Positions 1-7,211 of a DNA stretch of 64,000 nt are shown here, piece by piece (position 1 is the stretch's first letter; every line of letters begins with the position of its first letter). Position numbers and translations under genes: made by a program. Under the pieces are notes generated by a model that saw only the letters and a program-made list of their open reading frames with translations, was not told where the DNA came from and did not search any database. The DNA comes from Prevotella sp. UBA2756 (lineage in GTDB: Bacteria > Bacteroidota > Bacteroidia > Bacteroidales > Bacteroidaceae), in the NCBI GenBank assembly GCA_002353205.1, contig DEJE01000048.1:1-64000 (forward strand). The letters are read 5' to 3'.

Positions 1-94
1 AGCCCCACCCCGACCCTCCCCGAAGGAGAGGGAGAATTAAAAGTGAAGAGGGGAAAGCCCCACCCCGACCCTTCCCGAAGGAGAGGGAGAATCA
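1..94. repeat. Two direct copies of a hairpin intergenic repeat
   Basis: Two copies of a roughly 39-bp element start at 1 and 56, a 55-bp period. Each reads AGCCCCACCCCGACCC, then a short imperfect hairpin (TCCCCGAAGGAGAGGGAG in copy one). The same family recurs at 4808-4847, 5312-5350 and, more diverged, near 6940-6966. A further small duplication of TGAAGAACGA at about 99 and 120 lies just before the sufE start and creates misleading upstream start codons. The copies sit immediately 5' of sufE. Their function is unknown. Confidence 0.75.
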
Positions 95-130
95 AGATTG
101 AAGAACGACAAACAAAGAATGAAGAACGAT

Positions 131-559
131 ATGACAATCAATGAGATACAAGACGAAGTGATCGAGGAGTTCTCGGGCTTCGACGACTGGATGGACAAAT
201 ACCAGCTGCTCATCGACTTGGGTAACGAACAGGCACCCCTCGACGAGCGTTACAAGACAGAGAGCAACCTCATCGACGGCTGCCAGAGCCGCGTGTGGCT
301 GCAGGCCGACTACAGCGACGGCATCATCACCTTCAGTGCCGAGAGCGACGCCCTCATCGTGAAGGGCATCGTGGCGCTCCTCATCCGCGTGCTCAGCGGA
401 CACACACCGCAGGAAATCCTCGATGCCGACCTCTATTTCATCGAGGCCATCGGGCTCCGCGAGCACCTCTCGCCCACGCGCTCCAACGGTCTGCTCGCCA
501 TGGTGAAGCAGATGCGCATGTATGCTCTGGCGTTCAGCACGAAGAAATGCGAAAACTGA
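131..559 (+). CDS. sufE: SufE-family Fe-S cluster assembly protein (cysteine desulfurase sulfur acceptor)
   Basis: SufE accepts persulfide sulfur from the cysteine desulfurase SufS and passes it to the SufBCD scaffold in the cytoplasm. The protein of about 142 residues fits the family length. The acceptor cysteine lies in the motif DGCQSRVW, and the segment after it (GIVALLIRVLSGHTPQEIL) is the typical SufE helix. I start at the ATG at 131 because family members begin near MTINEIQDEVIEEF. Upstream in-frame starts at 98 (TTG) and 119 (ATG) arise from a duplicated TGAAGAACGA and would add only MKND-like residues. The end overlaps the next gene by 13 bp, so the two are probably translationally coupled. 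No suf operon genes are adjacent. Confidence 0.9.
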   Translation: MTINEIQDEVIEEFSGFDDWMDKYQLLIDLGNEQAPLDERYKTESNLIDGCQSRVWLQADYSDGIITFSAESDALIVKGIVALLIRVLSGHTPQEILDADLYFIEAIGLREHLSPTRSNGLLAMVKQMRMYALAFSTKKCEN

Positions 560-1140
560 GAACCATAGAGATGCAGCGGCTGTCGCTCCAGGAGTTCAGA
601 CAGGCGCAGAAACTGCCGCTCGTTGTGGTGCTCGACGATGTGCGGTCGATGTACAACATCGGCTCCGTCTTCCGCACGGCCGACGCTTTCCGCGTGCAGG
701 AGGTCTTCCTCTGCGGCATCACAGCCACGCCTCCACACCCCGAAATCCACAAGACGGCGCTCGGAGGTGAGGACAGCGTGGCGTGGCGATACTTCGCAAC
801 GGCCGACGAGGCCGTCGACGAGCTCCACCGTCAGGGCACCTTCGTCTACGCCGTGGAGCAGTGTGAGGGCAGCACGAAGCTGAACACCTTGGATCTCTCT
901 TTCCGCAACACCCCCCTCGGGGGCTTGGAGGGCCAGGAAATCTCTCCCAAAGGCTTGGCAGAAAGCGCATTCGCCGTCGTCCTGGGCAACGAGGTGAAGG
1001 GCGTGCACCAGTCGGTCGTCGACCGCTGCGACGGCTGTCTCGAGATACCGCAGTTCGGAACGAAGCACTCCATGAACGTCTCCGTCACCGCAGGCATCGT
1101 CATCTGGGAGTTCGCACGACAGCTGATCCTCAACAGATAA
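547..1140 (+). CDS. TrmH/SpoU-family RNA methyltransferase with a repeat-like internal insertion
   Basis: A SAM-dependent SPOUT methyltransferase that would 2'-O-methylate tRNA or rRNA. Family motifs are all visible: VVVLDDVRSMYNIGSVFRTADAF near the N terminus, FAVVLGNEVKGV (motif 2) and the C-terminal knot IPQFGTKHSMNVSVTAGI (motif 3). The start is the ATG at 547 inside the end of sufE, because a longer in-frame extension from 295 only reads sufE in another frame. Residues about 119-139 (FRNTPLGGLEGQEISPKGLA) form an extra loop before motif 2. Its DNA carries CCCCCTCGGGGG and a repeated GGCTTGG, resembling intergenic repeat sequence rather than conserved protein. The knot motifs are intact, so the enzyme is probably functional. 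The exact RNA target cannot be told from sequence. Confidence 0.9.
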   Translation: MRKLRTIEMQRLSLQEFRQAQKLPLVVVLDDVRSMYNIGSVFRTADAFRVQEVFLCGITATPPHPEIHKTALGGEDSVAWRYFATADEAVDELHRQGTFVYAVEQCEGSTKLNTLDLSFRNTPLGGLEGQEISPKGLAESAFAVVLGNEVKGVHQSVVDRCDGCLEIPQFGTKHSMNVSVTAGIVIWEFARQLILNR

Positions 1141-1155
1141 GGCCACCGCAACACT

Positions 1156-1419
1156 TCAAATAGGCAGCTGCAACACTTTAGAAAGGCCGCTGCCGCACTT
1201 CAAATAGGCCGCTGCCGCTCCCCCACCCTTCTTTATTTCACCGCCCGATGATCCGTTCCGCGCTGCCCGAGGAGCGGTTTTTTTCTGCCATTCAGGCTGT
1301 ATTGAAGAGCGAAACAAATTGGATTGCGCGGCAAAATAATTTGTTTTGCTGCGCAATTCAATTGATTTTGCTGAGCAATTCAATTTGAATTGCACGACAA
1401 AACAAAACTGGATGGCAAA
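1156..1419. repeat. 22-bp-register intergenic array 1 (GC-rich to AT-rich units)
   Basis: The 445-bp gap between the TrmH gene and the next gene holds about twelve units in one 22-bp register. The first three carry CACTTYAAATAGGC..GCTGC. The middle units begin CCC (1222, 1244, 1266) or CCATTCAGGCTG (1288). The last five (from 1310) are AT-rich, with AATT, ATTGC or TTTGC and GCAA recurring at fixed places. In the AT-rich units TTGC-N3-GCAA and AATT give alternating small dyads about 11 bp apart. Sister arrays lie at 17459-17612, 41679-41942 and 63877-63987. Function unknown. Confidence 0.75.
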
Positions 1420-1523
1420 CCACGCGAGCAGCTTGGACAAGAGAGAATGAAGGTGCCGACAAACGAAAACGGGAGCCCGGACACCGTCGGATATGATAAA
1501 AAATTGAAATTCTTCGGCCGTAT

Positions 1524-1555
1524 TTTGCCCATTTCGTCGGTTTTCCGTAATTTTG
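1524..1555 (+). promoter_or_regulatory. Bacteroidota-type promoter of the GNAT-like gene
   Basis: TTTG at 1524-1527 and TAATTTTG at 1548-1555 are separated by 20 bp, a full match to the Bacteroidota -33/-7 consensus. Transcription would start near 1560 and reach the ATG at 1585 after a leader of about 25 nt. Confidence 0.7.
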
Positions 1556-1584
1556 CATGAATTATATACTTGTTCAAAACAAAG

Positions 1585-2739
1585 ATGGCTGAAGTAGAGA
1601 TTAAAAAGGTCGTAACGAAGAAAGACCTCAAGACATTCATCGAGTTCCACTACGATTTGTATGAAGGCAACGCCTATGACGTGCCCAACCTGTACAGCGA
1701 CGACGTCAACACGCTGAGCAAGGACAAGAACGCGGCGTTCGACTTCTGCGAGGCGGAGTATTTCCTGGCCTACAAGGACGGGAAGCTCTGCGGGCGCGTG
1801 GCCGCCATCATCAACAACAAGGCCAACGCGCGGTGGGAACGGAAGACGGTGCGCTTCGGCTGGATTGACTTCGTGGACGACCGCGACATGTCGGCGGCTC
1901 TGCTCAAGGCCGTGGAGGACTACGGCCGCGCGAAGGGCATGACCGAGGTGGTGGGTCCGCTGGGCTTCACCGACATGGATCCCGAGGGCATGCTCACCTG
2001 GGGCTTCGACCAACTGGGCACGATGGCCACCATCTACAACTATCCTTACTACCCCGAACACATCGAGGCGCTGCCGGGATTCGAGAAAGACAACGACTAC
2101 GTGGAGTTCAAGATCTTCGTGCCCGACGAGATTCCCGACAAGATGCGGAAGATAGCCGAGATGATCCAGAAGCGCTACCACCTGCAGATCAAGAAGCTGC
2201 GCAAGGAGGATGTCTTCGAGGGTGGCTACGGCAAGAAGATCTTCACGCTCATCAACGACACGTTCAAGGACCTCTACGGCTACAGCGAGCTGTCGGACAG
2301 GCAGATCGACCAGTATATCAACATGTACTTGAAGATGGCCGACCTCGACCTCATCACGCTCGTCGAGGATGCGTCGCTCGACAACAAGCTCGTGGGAGTG
2401 GGCATCACGCTGCCCTCGCTCTCGCGCGCCCTGCAGAAATGTCGTCGCGGAAGGCTGTGGCCCTTCGGCTGGTGGCACCTGCTGCGTGCGCTGAAGATGC
2501 ACAAGACCGAGGGTGTGGACCTGCTGCTGCTCGGCGTTCTCCCCGAATACCGCGCCAAGGGCACCAACGCCCTGATGTTCTACGACCTCATCCCGCGCTA
2601 CGTGAAGCACGGCTTCAAGTGGGGCGAGAGCCAGGTTGAGATGGAGACCAACGAGAACGTGCAGAGCCAGTGGAGCTACTTCGAGACCGTCAACCACAAG
2701 CGTCGCCGCTGCTACAAGAAGGTGATCGCCAAGGCATAG
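1585..2739 (+). CDS. GNAT-like acyltransferase family protein of unknown substrate
   Basis: A cytoplasmic protein of about 384 residues of a type common and conserved in Bacteroidota, usually annotated as N-acetyltransferase or hypothetical. It starts MAEVEIKKVVTKKDLKTFIEF. The C-terminal half holds a GNAT-like acetyl-CoA segment around LLLLGVLPEYRAKGTNALMFYDLI, followed by MEMETNE-type and YFETVNHKRRRCYKK ends typical of GNAT folds. The first half (GWIDFVDDRDMSAALL..VVGPLGFTDMDPEGML) could be a second GNAT-like lobe. I use ATG 1585, because the in-frame TTG at 1570 lies inside or directly after promoter DNA. The substrate is unknown. It is followed by a CTAG repeat array and parE on the same strand. 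Confidence 0.75.
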   Translation: MAEVEIKKVVTKKDLKTFIEFHYDLYEGNAYDVPNLYSDDVNTLSKDKNAAFDFCEAEYFLAYKDGKLCGRVAAIINNKANARWERKTVRFGWIDFVDDRDMSAALLKAVEDYGRAKGMTEVVGPLGFTDMDPEGMLTWGFDQLGTMATIYNYPYYPEHIEALPGFEKDNDYVEFKIFVPDEIPDKMRKIAEMIQKRYHLQIKKLRKEDVFEGGYGKKIFTLINDTFKDLYGYSELSDRQIDQYINMYLKMADLDLITLVEDASLDNKLVGVGITLPSLSRALQKCRRGRLWPFGWWHLLRALKMHKTEGVDLLLLGVLPEYRAKGTNALMFYDLIPRYVKHGFKWGESQVEMETNENVQSQWSYFETVNHKRRRCYKKVIAKA

Positions 2740-2768
2740 ATGCGCGGGAGCCGGAAAAGCCAGAGAGC

Positions 2769-2835
2769 CTAGATAATCTAGAAATTCTAGAAAATCTAGA
2801 AGATCTAGATAATCTAGAAAATCTAGAGATTCCAG
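2769..2835. repeat. 9-bp-period CTAG array A between the GNAT-like gene and parE
   Basis: CTAG starts at 2769, 2778, 2787, 2796, 2805, 2814 and 2823, exactly every 9 bp, with a decayed CCAG at 2832. In the direction of transcription the unit is close to AATCTAGAA. It ends in GAACCCCC and lies 33 bp before the parE ATG. Matching arrays are at 21120-21186, 23523-23607 and 33851-33899. Every hexamer TCTAGA is self-complementary, so the RNA could pair any unit with any other. Confidence 0.9.
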
Positions 2836-2868
2836 AACCCCCGACCGCAAAAAAAGAAAAACAACAAC

Positions 2869-4809
2869 ATGGAAGAAAACGATATCTTGCAGAACCAAGC
2901 AAAAAACTACGACGATGTCAACATCATCCACCTCTCGGATGTGGAGCACATACGCATGCGACCGGGCATGTATATCGGTCGCCTGGGCGACGGCTCGATG
3001 GCCGAGGACGGCATCTACGTGCTGCTGAAGGAGGTGATCGACAACTCCATCGACGAGTTCCGCATGCATGCCGGCAAGCGTATCGAGATTGACATCGACG
3101 ACAACCTGCGCGTCAGCGTGCGCGACTATGGCCGCGGCATCCCGCAGGGAAAGCTCGTGGAGGCCGTCAGCCAGCTCAACACGGGCGGCAAGTACGACTC
3201 GAAAGCCTTCAAGAAATCCATCGGAATGAACGGCGTGGGCATCAAGGCGGTGAACTTCCTGAGCTCGCACTTCGAGGCGCGCAGCTACCGCGACGGCCAG
3301 ATGCGCAGCGTGACGTTCGAGCGCGGCGTGCTGACAACCGACAGCACGGAGCCCACGGAGGACGAGACGGGCACGTTCATCTTCTTCGAACCCGACAACA
3401 CGCTGTTCAAGAACTACCGCTTCCAGGACGATATCGTGGAGACGATGCTCCGCAACTACACGTATCTGAACACCGGGCTGACCATCATGTACAACGGGCG
3501 GCGCATCATCAGCCGCAACGGACTGGAGGATCTGCTCAACGACCAGATGACCACCGAGGGCATCTACCCCATCATCCACCTCAAGGGCGAGGACATAGAG
3601 ATCGCATTCACGCACACCAACCAGTATGGCGAGGAGTACCACTCGTTCGTCAACGGCCAGCACACCACCCAGGGCGGCACCCACCAGAGCGCCTTCAAGG
3701 AGCATATCGCCCGCACCATCAAGGAGTATAGCGGCAAGAACCTCGAATATACCGACATTCGAAACGGACTGGTGGCCGCCATCGCCGTGAACGTGGAGGA
3801 GCCGATGTTCGAGAGTCAGACGAAGATCAAGCTGGGATCGCTGACGATGAGCCCCGACGGCGTCTCGGTGAACAAGTACGTGGGCGACTTCATCAAGCAG
3901 GAGGTGGACAACTACCTGCACAAACACACCGACATCGCCGACGTGATGCTGCAGAAGATCAACGAGAGCGAGAAGGAACGCAAGGCGATGGCGGGCGTGA
4001 CGAAGCTGGCCCGCGAGCGTGCGAAGAAGGCCAACCTCCACAACCGCAAGCTGCGCGACTGCCGCATACACTTCAGCGACGTGAAGAACGACCGCAAGGA
4101 GGAGTCGTGCATCTTCATCACCGAGGGCGACTCGGCCAGCGGAAGCATCACCAAGAGCCGCGACGTGAACACGCAGGCCGTCTTCTCGCTGCGCGGCAAG
4201 CCGCTCAACTGCTTCGGACTGACGAAGAAAGTGGTCTACGAGAACGAGGAGTTCAACCTCTTGCAGGCGGCCCTCGACATCGAGGACGGCCTCGACACGC
4301 TGCGCTACAACAAGGTAATCGTAGCTACCGATGCCGATGTCGACGGCATGCACATCCGACTGCTCATCATCACCTTCTTCCTGCAGTTCTTCCCCGAGCT
4401 CATCAAGAAGGGTCATGTCTACGTGCTGCAGACGCCGCTCTTCCGTGTGCGCAACCGTCGCACGCGCATCAAGGACAAGGAAGCGGTGGCTCAGGCCGAC
4501 GAGGCGAAGGGCAAGAAGCTCGACTTCATCACCCGCTACTGCTACAGTGAGGAGGAACGGCAGAAGGCAATCGTTGACCTGGGACCCGAACCGGAGATCA
4601 CGCGCTTCAAAGGTCTCGGCGAAATCTCGCCCGACGAGTTTGCCAACTTCATCGGTCCCGACATCCGGCTGGAGCAGGTGACGCTCCACAAGAACGACCA
4701 GGTGAAGAAACTGCTCGAATACTACATGGGCAAGAACACCCCCGAGCGCCAGAACTTCATCATCGACAACCTCGTCATCGAAGAAGACCTGCCTGAAGAG
4801 GAATTGTAG
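2869..4809 (+). CDS. parE: DNA topoisomerase IV subunit B (type IIA topoisomerase ATPase subunit)
   Basis: The ATPase/TOPRIM subunit of topoisomerase IV, which decatenates chromosomes together with ParC. At 646 residues it has the full family length. The GHKL ATPase has EVIDNSIDEF (Mg-binding Asn), DYGRGIP and GMNGVGIKAVNFLSS. A transducer domain with the QTKIKLG lysine follows. The TOPRIM domain has EGDSASGS (Glu about 419) and the DADVDG triad (Asp about 488, 490, 492). Assignment to ParE rather than GyrB is by resemblance to the second Bacteroidota subunit and is an inference. parC is not in the window. The stop codon (4807-4809) runs directly into an inverted-repeat copy that brackets the DUF559 gene. 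Confidence 0.9.
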   Translation: MEENDILQNQAKNYDDVNIIHLSDVEHIRMRPGMYIGRLGDGSMAEDGIYVLLKEVIDNSIDEFRMHAGKRIEIDIDDNLRVSVRDYGRGIPQGKLVEAVSQLNTGGKYDSKAFKKSIGMNGVGIKAVNFLSSHFEARSYRDGQMRSVTFERGVLTTDSTEPTEDETGTFIFFEPDNTLFKNYRFQDDIVETMLRNYTYLNTGLTIMYNGRRIISRNGLEDLLNDQMTTEGIYPIIHLKGEDIEIAFTHTNQYGEEYHSFVNGQHTTQGGTHQSAFKEHIARTIKEYSGKNLEYTDIRNGLVAAIAVNVEEPMFESQTKIKLGSLTMSPDGVSVNKYVGDFIKQEVDNYLHKHTDIADVMLQKINESEKERKAMAGVTKLARERAKKANLHNRKLRDCRIHFSDVKNDRKEESCIFITEGDSASGSITKSRDVNTQAVFSLRGKPLNCFGLTKKVVYENEEFNLLQAALDIEDGLDTLRYNKVIVATDADVDGMHIRLLIITFFLQFFPELIKKGHVYVLQTPLFRVRNRRTRIKDKEAVAQADEAKGKKLDFITRYCYSEEERQKAIVDLGPEPEITRFKGLGEISPDEFANFIGPDIRLEQVTLHKNDQVKKLLEYYMGKNTPERQNFIIDNLVIEEDLPEEEL

Positions 4810-4847
4810 ACCCACCCCCCGCCCTCCCTATGAGGGAGGGAGCAATT
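4808..4847. repeat. Left inverted repeat flanking the DUF559 nuclease gene
   Basis: Hairpin repeat with an 8-bp stem, CCCTCCCT-ATG-AGGGAGGG, preceded by AGACCCACCCC and followed by AGCAATT. The reverse complement of 5312-5350 matches it at nearly every position. It starts within the parE stop codon. On the + strand the hairpin could also act as a terminator for parE, although only a weak T run follows (CTCTTTTTGAG). Confidence 0.85.
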
Positions 4848-4888
4848 GCTCTTTTTGAGTGTTTTGTTGCGAATAACAGTTTATTGAT

Positions 4889-5254
4889 ATGGAATACAAG
4901 ACAGCGAGTCCTGACCGATATGAACTGCTGAGAGCCTTTGCAAGAGAAAACAGAAGCAACATGACCTTAGCAGAAAGAGTGCTTTGGGATGAACTCAAGG
5001 GTAACGCTTTGGAGCACAAGTTTCTGCGACAGCACATAATAGGTGATTATATAGTGGATTTCCTCTGTCGTGATTTTGGCTTAATCATAGAAGTTGATGG
5101 CGGATATCATGCAGAACGCTTACAACAAGAATCGGATGAGCTGCGCGAGAATTGGCTGACAGCGATGGGATACCACGTTATCAGGTTCAGTAACGAAGAG
5201 GTCCTAAATGATTTAGACAACGTCTTAGATACAATAAGAGAGCAATTAAAATAA
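4889..5254 (+). CDS. DUF559 (Vsr-like PD-(D/E)XK fold) endonuclease-domain protein
   Basis: A protein of 121 residues covering one DUF559 domain, a family with the fold of very-short-patch repair and restriction endonucleases. Typical features are MTLAERVLWDELKG (residues about 25-38), KFLRQHIIGDYIVDFLC with Asp57, and GLIIEVDGGYH with Glu68 and Asp70 as likely metal ligands, then GYHVIRFSNEEVLNDLD. The first 120 nt are 46% GC by hand count, against 58% in a 60-nt sample of parE, which suggests separate ancestry. It sits alone between parE and the S41 protease gene, bracketed by near-identical inverted repeats (4808-4847 and 5312-5350). The biochemical activity of these short proteins is not established. 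A role in spreading or maintaining the repeat is my inference. Confidence 0.85.
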   Translation: MEYKTASPDRYELLRAFARENRSNMTLAERVLWDELKGNALEHKFLRQHIIGDYIVDFLCRDFGLIIEVDGGYHAERLQQESDELRENWLTAMGYHVIRFSNEEVLNDLDNVLDTIREQLK

Positions 5255-5276
5255 CAATAATTACGGCGATAATAAT

Positions 5277-6902
5277 ATGTTTAAGAACACCTTATCTTAT
5301 CTGAAATGGCTAATCGCTCCCTCCCTCATAGGGAGGGCTGGGGTGGGTCTCCTACTCCTATGCTTATCATTGGAGACATCAGCCCAGTTCCGCATCAACC
5401 TGGGCAAGAACTCGCCCATGAGCAAGCTGCAATATGCCGAGATGGCCATCAACAACCTCTACGTCGACTCCGTCAACGAGGAGAAACTCGTGGAAGATGC
5501 CATCCGAGGCATGCTGAAAGAGCTCGACCCGCACAGCAGCTACTCCACACCGCAGGAGGTGAAAGCGCTGAACGAACCGCTGCAAGGCAACTTCGACGGC
5601 ATCGGCGTGCAGTTCAACATGATCGACGACACGCTGCTCGTCATCCAACCCACGAGCAAAGGGCCGTCGGAGAAGGTGGGAATCATCCCCGGCGACCGCA
5701 TCATCACCGTGAACGACACGTCGATAGCAGGTGTCAAGATGCCTCGCAACGAGATTATGAAGCGGCTGCGCGGGCCCCGCGGCACGAAGGTGAAGCTGGG
5801 CATCAAGCGCCGTTCGGTGGCCGAGATGCTCTATTTCACCGTGACGCGCGACAAGATTCCCGTGAAGAGCGTCGATGCCGCCTACATCATCAGGCCCGGC
5901 GTGGGCTATATCCGCATCGAGAACTTCGGTGCCACCACCTACGATGAGTTCATGACCGCCCTGGAGAAGCTGAAGGCGCAGGGCATGCACGACCTGATCC
6001 TCGACCTGCAAGAGAACGGCGGAGGTTATCTCGAGGCCGCCGTGCGCATCGCCAACGAGTTTCTTGCCGACAATGACCTCATCGTCTACACCGAAGGACT
6101 CAAGCAGCGGCGGCGCGACTACTACGCCGACGGCTCCGGATCGCTGCGCGACGGCAAGGTGGTGGTGCTGGTGAACGAGTTCTCGGCGTCGGCGGCAGAG
6201 ATCGTCACGGGCGCCATTCAGGACCAGGACCGCGGCATCGTGGTCGGACGGCGCTCGTTTGGCAAGGGTCTTGTGCAGCGTCCCATCGACTTGCCCGACG
6301 GTTCAATGATGCGACTCACCGTGGCTCACTACTATACACCGTCGGGGCGTTGCATCCAGAAGCCCTACAAGAAAGGCGAACTGAAAGAATATGAGCAGGA
6401 CTTCGAGAACCGTCTGAAGCATGGTGAGCTGACCAACCGCGACAGCATACACTTCAGCGACTCGCTGCGCTACGCCACGCTGCGCAAGCACCGCACCGTC
6501 TACGGCGGCGGCGGCATCATGCCCGACGAGTTCGTGCCCCTGGACACGCTTCAATATACGCGCTTCCACCGTCAGCTGGCAGCCAAGAACATCATCATCA
6601 ACAACAACCTGCGCTACATCGACGACCACCGCAAGCAGCTGAAGGGGAGCTACAAGAGCTTCGAGCAGTTCAACCGCGAGTTTGAAGTGCCACAGTCGCT
6701 CATCGACAGCATCCTGGCCGACGCCGAAAAGCAGAAGGTGAAGGCGAAGGACGACGACGAACTGCAGCGCACGCTGCCCTATCTGCGCCTGCAGCTGAAG
6801 GGCCTCATCGCCCGCGACCTGTGGGACATGAACGAGTATTTCCGCGTCATGAACGAGCAGAACCACATCGTTCAGCGCGGGCTCGAAGTCATTGGCAATT
6901 AG
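5277..6902 (+). CDS. S41-family carboxy-terminal processing protease
   Basis: An exported serine protease of the CtpA/Prc type (541 residues) acting in the periplasm. After the signal sequence come a helical segment (MSKLQYAEMAINNLYVD), the ELDPHSSY motif, a PDZ domain at about residues 90-175 (GIGVQFNMIDDTLLV..GIIPGDRIITVND) and the protease core. The catalytic dyad is Ser305 in FSASAAE and Lys330 in SFGKG, at the 25-residue spacing normal for the family. The start at 5277 is required because no other in-frame ATG precedes the hydrophobic core LLLLCLSLETSAQ. As a result residues about 14-24 (APSLIGRAGVG) are encoded by the right-hand inverted repeat of the DUF559 unit. Confidence 0.9.
   Translation: MFKNTLSYLKWLIAPSLIGRAGVGLLLLCLSLETSAQFRINLGKNSPMSKLQYAEMAINNLYVDSVNEEKLVEDAIRGMLKELDPHSSYSTPQEVKALNEPLQGNFDGIGVQFNMIDDTLLVIQPTSKGPSEKVGIIPGDRIITVNDTSIAGVKMPRNEIMKRLRGPRGTKVKLGIKRRSVAEMLYFTVTRDKIPVKSVDAAYIIRPGVGYIRIENFGATTYDEFMTALEKLKAQGMHDLILDLQENGGGYLEAAVRIANEFLADNDLIVYTEGLKQRRRDYYADGSGSLRDGKVVVLVNEFSASAAEIVTGAIQDQDRGIVVGRRSFGKGLVQRPIDLPDGSMMRLTVAHYYTPSGRCIQKPYKKGELKEYEQDFENRLKHGELTNRDSIHFSDSLRYATLRKHRTVYGGGGIMPDEFVPLDTLQYTRFHRQLAAKNIIINNNLRYIDDHRKQLKGSYKSFEQFNREFEVPQSLIDSILADAEKQKVKAKDDDELQRTLPYLRLQLKGLIARDLWDMNEYFRVMNEQNHIVQRGLEVIGN
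5312..5350. repeat. Right inverted repeat of the DUF559 unit, inside the S41 signal peptide
   Basis: This is the reverse-oriented copy of the repeat at 4808-4847: AGGGAGGG and CCCTCCCT stems around CAT, then CTGGGGTGGGTCT. It lies in frame within the first 25 codons of the S41 protease, between the basic n-region and the hydrophobic core of the signal peptide. Confidence 0.85.
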
Positions 6903-7211
6903 CAAATCATGAAATAAGACCTGCCTGAAGGCAATCAGTCCCTCAAAGAAGCGAGAGGGTGGGGTAATGGTCCCCAAAAGATGCGGCGCGAAGCACTGTC
7001 AACCAGTTGCCTCGCGCCGCAAACCATTTATAACGATTTAATATAGGTTGTGATATAGCTATTGGCACAAAACAGATTGTTATAGAGTCAGCCTTGGAAA
7101 GAATATGTGCGAAGCTCGTCTTGCGATGGAACGAGCGGGAGGAAGAACGGCCTCAAGCAACATAACCCTGTCAGAGGCACAAAATGCTTCTAAATCTTGC
7201 TCTCAAAGGCC
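6903..7211. other. Intergenic region with a diverged hairpin repeat and a 10-bp inverted repeat
   Basis: A 309-bp gap between convergent genes. At about 6940-6966 it holds a diverged copy of the hairpin repeat (CCCTC, GAGAGGGTGGGG). A perfect 10-bp inverted repeat, TGCGGCGCGA (6982-6991) with TCGCGCCGCA (7012-7021), follows with a 20-nt loop. No T run follows, so it is not a classical terminator, but it lies where one would serve the S41 gene. Nothing further is recognised. Confidence 0.5.

Noticed and set aside
1565..1572. TATACTTG as the -7 box, with TTG at 1570 as the start of the GNAT-like gene.
   Set aside because: TTTG-20 bp-TAATTTTG just upstream is a full promoter match, and ATG 1585 gives a normal N terminus.
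1156..4815. Antisense open frame of 1219 codons opposite the GNAT-like gene and parE.
   Set aside because: It mirrors two well-conserved genes and has no family features of its own; long antisense frames are expected in GC-rich DNA.
4808..5350. Conventional insertion sequence.
   Set aside because: There is no transposase motif (no DDE or HUH), and I see no target-site duplication; the DUF559 nuclease is the only gene.
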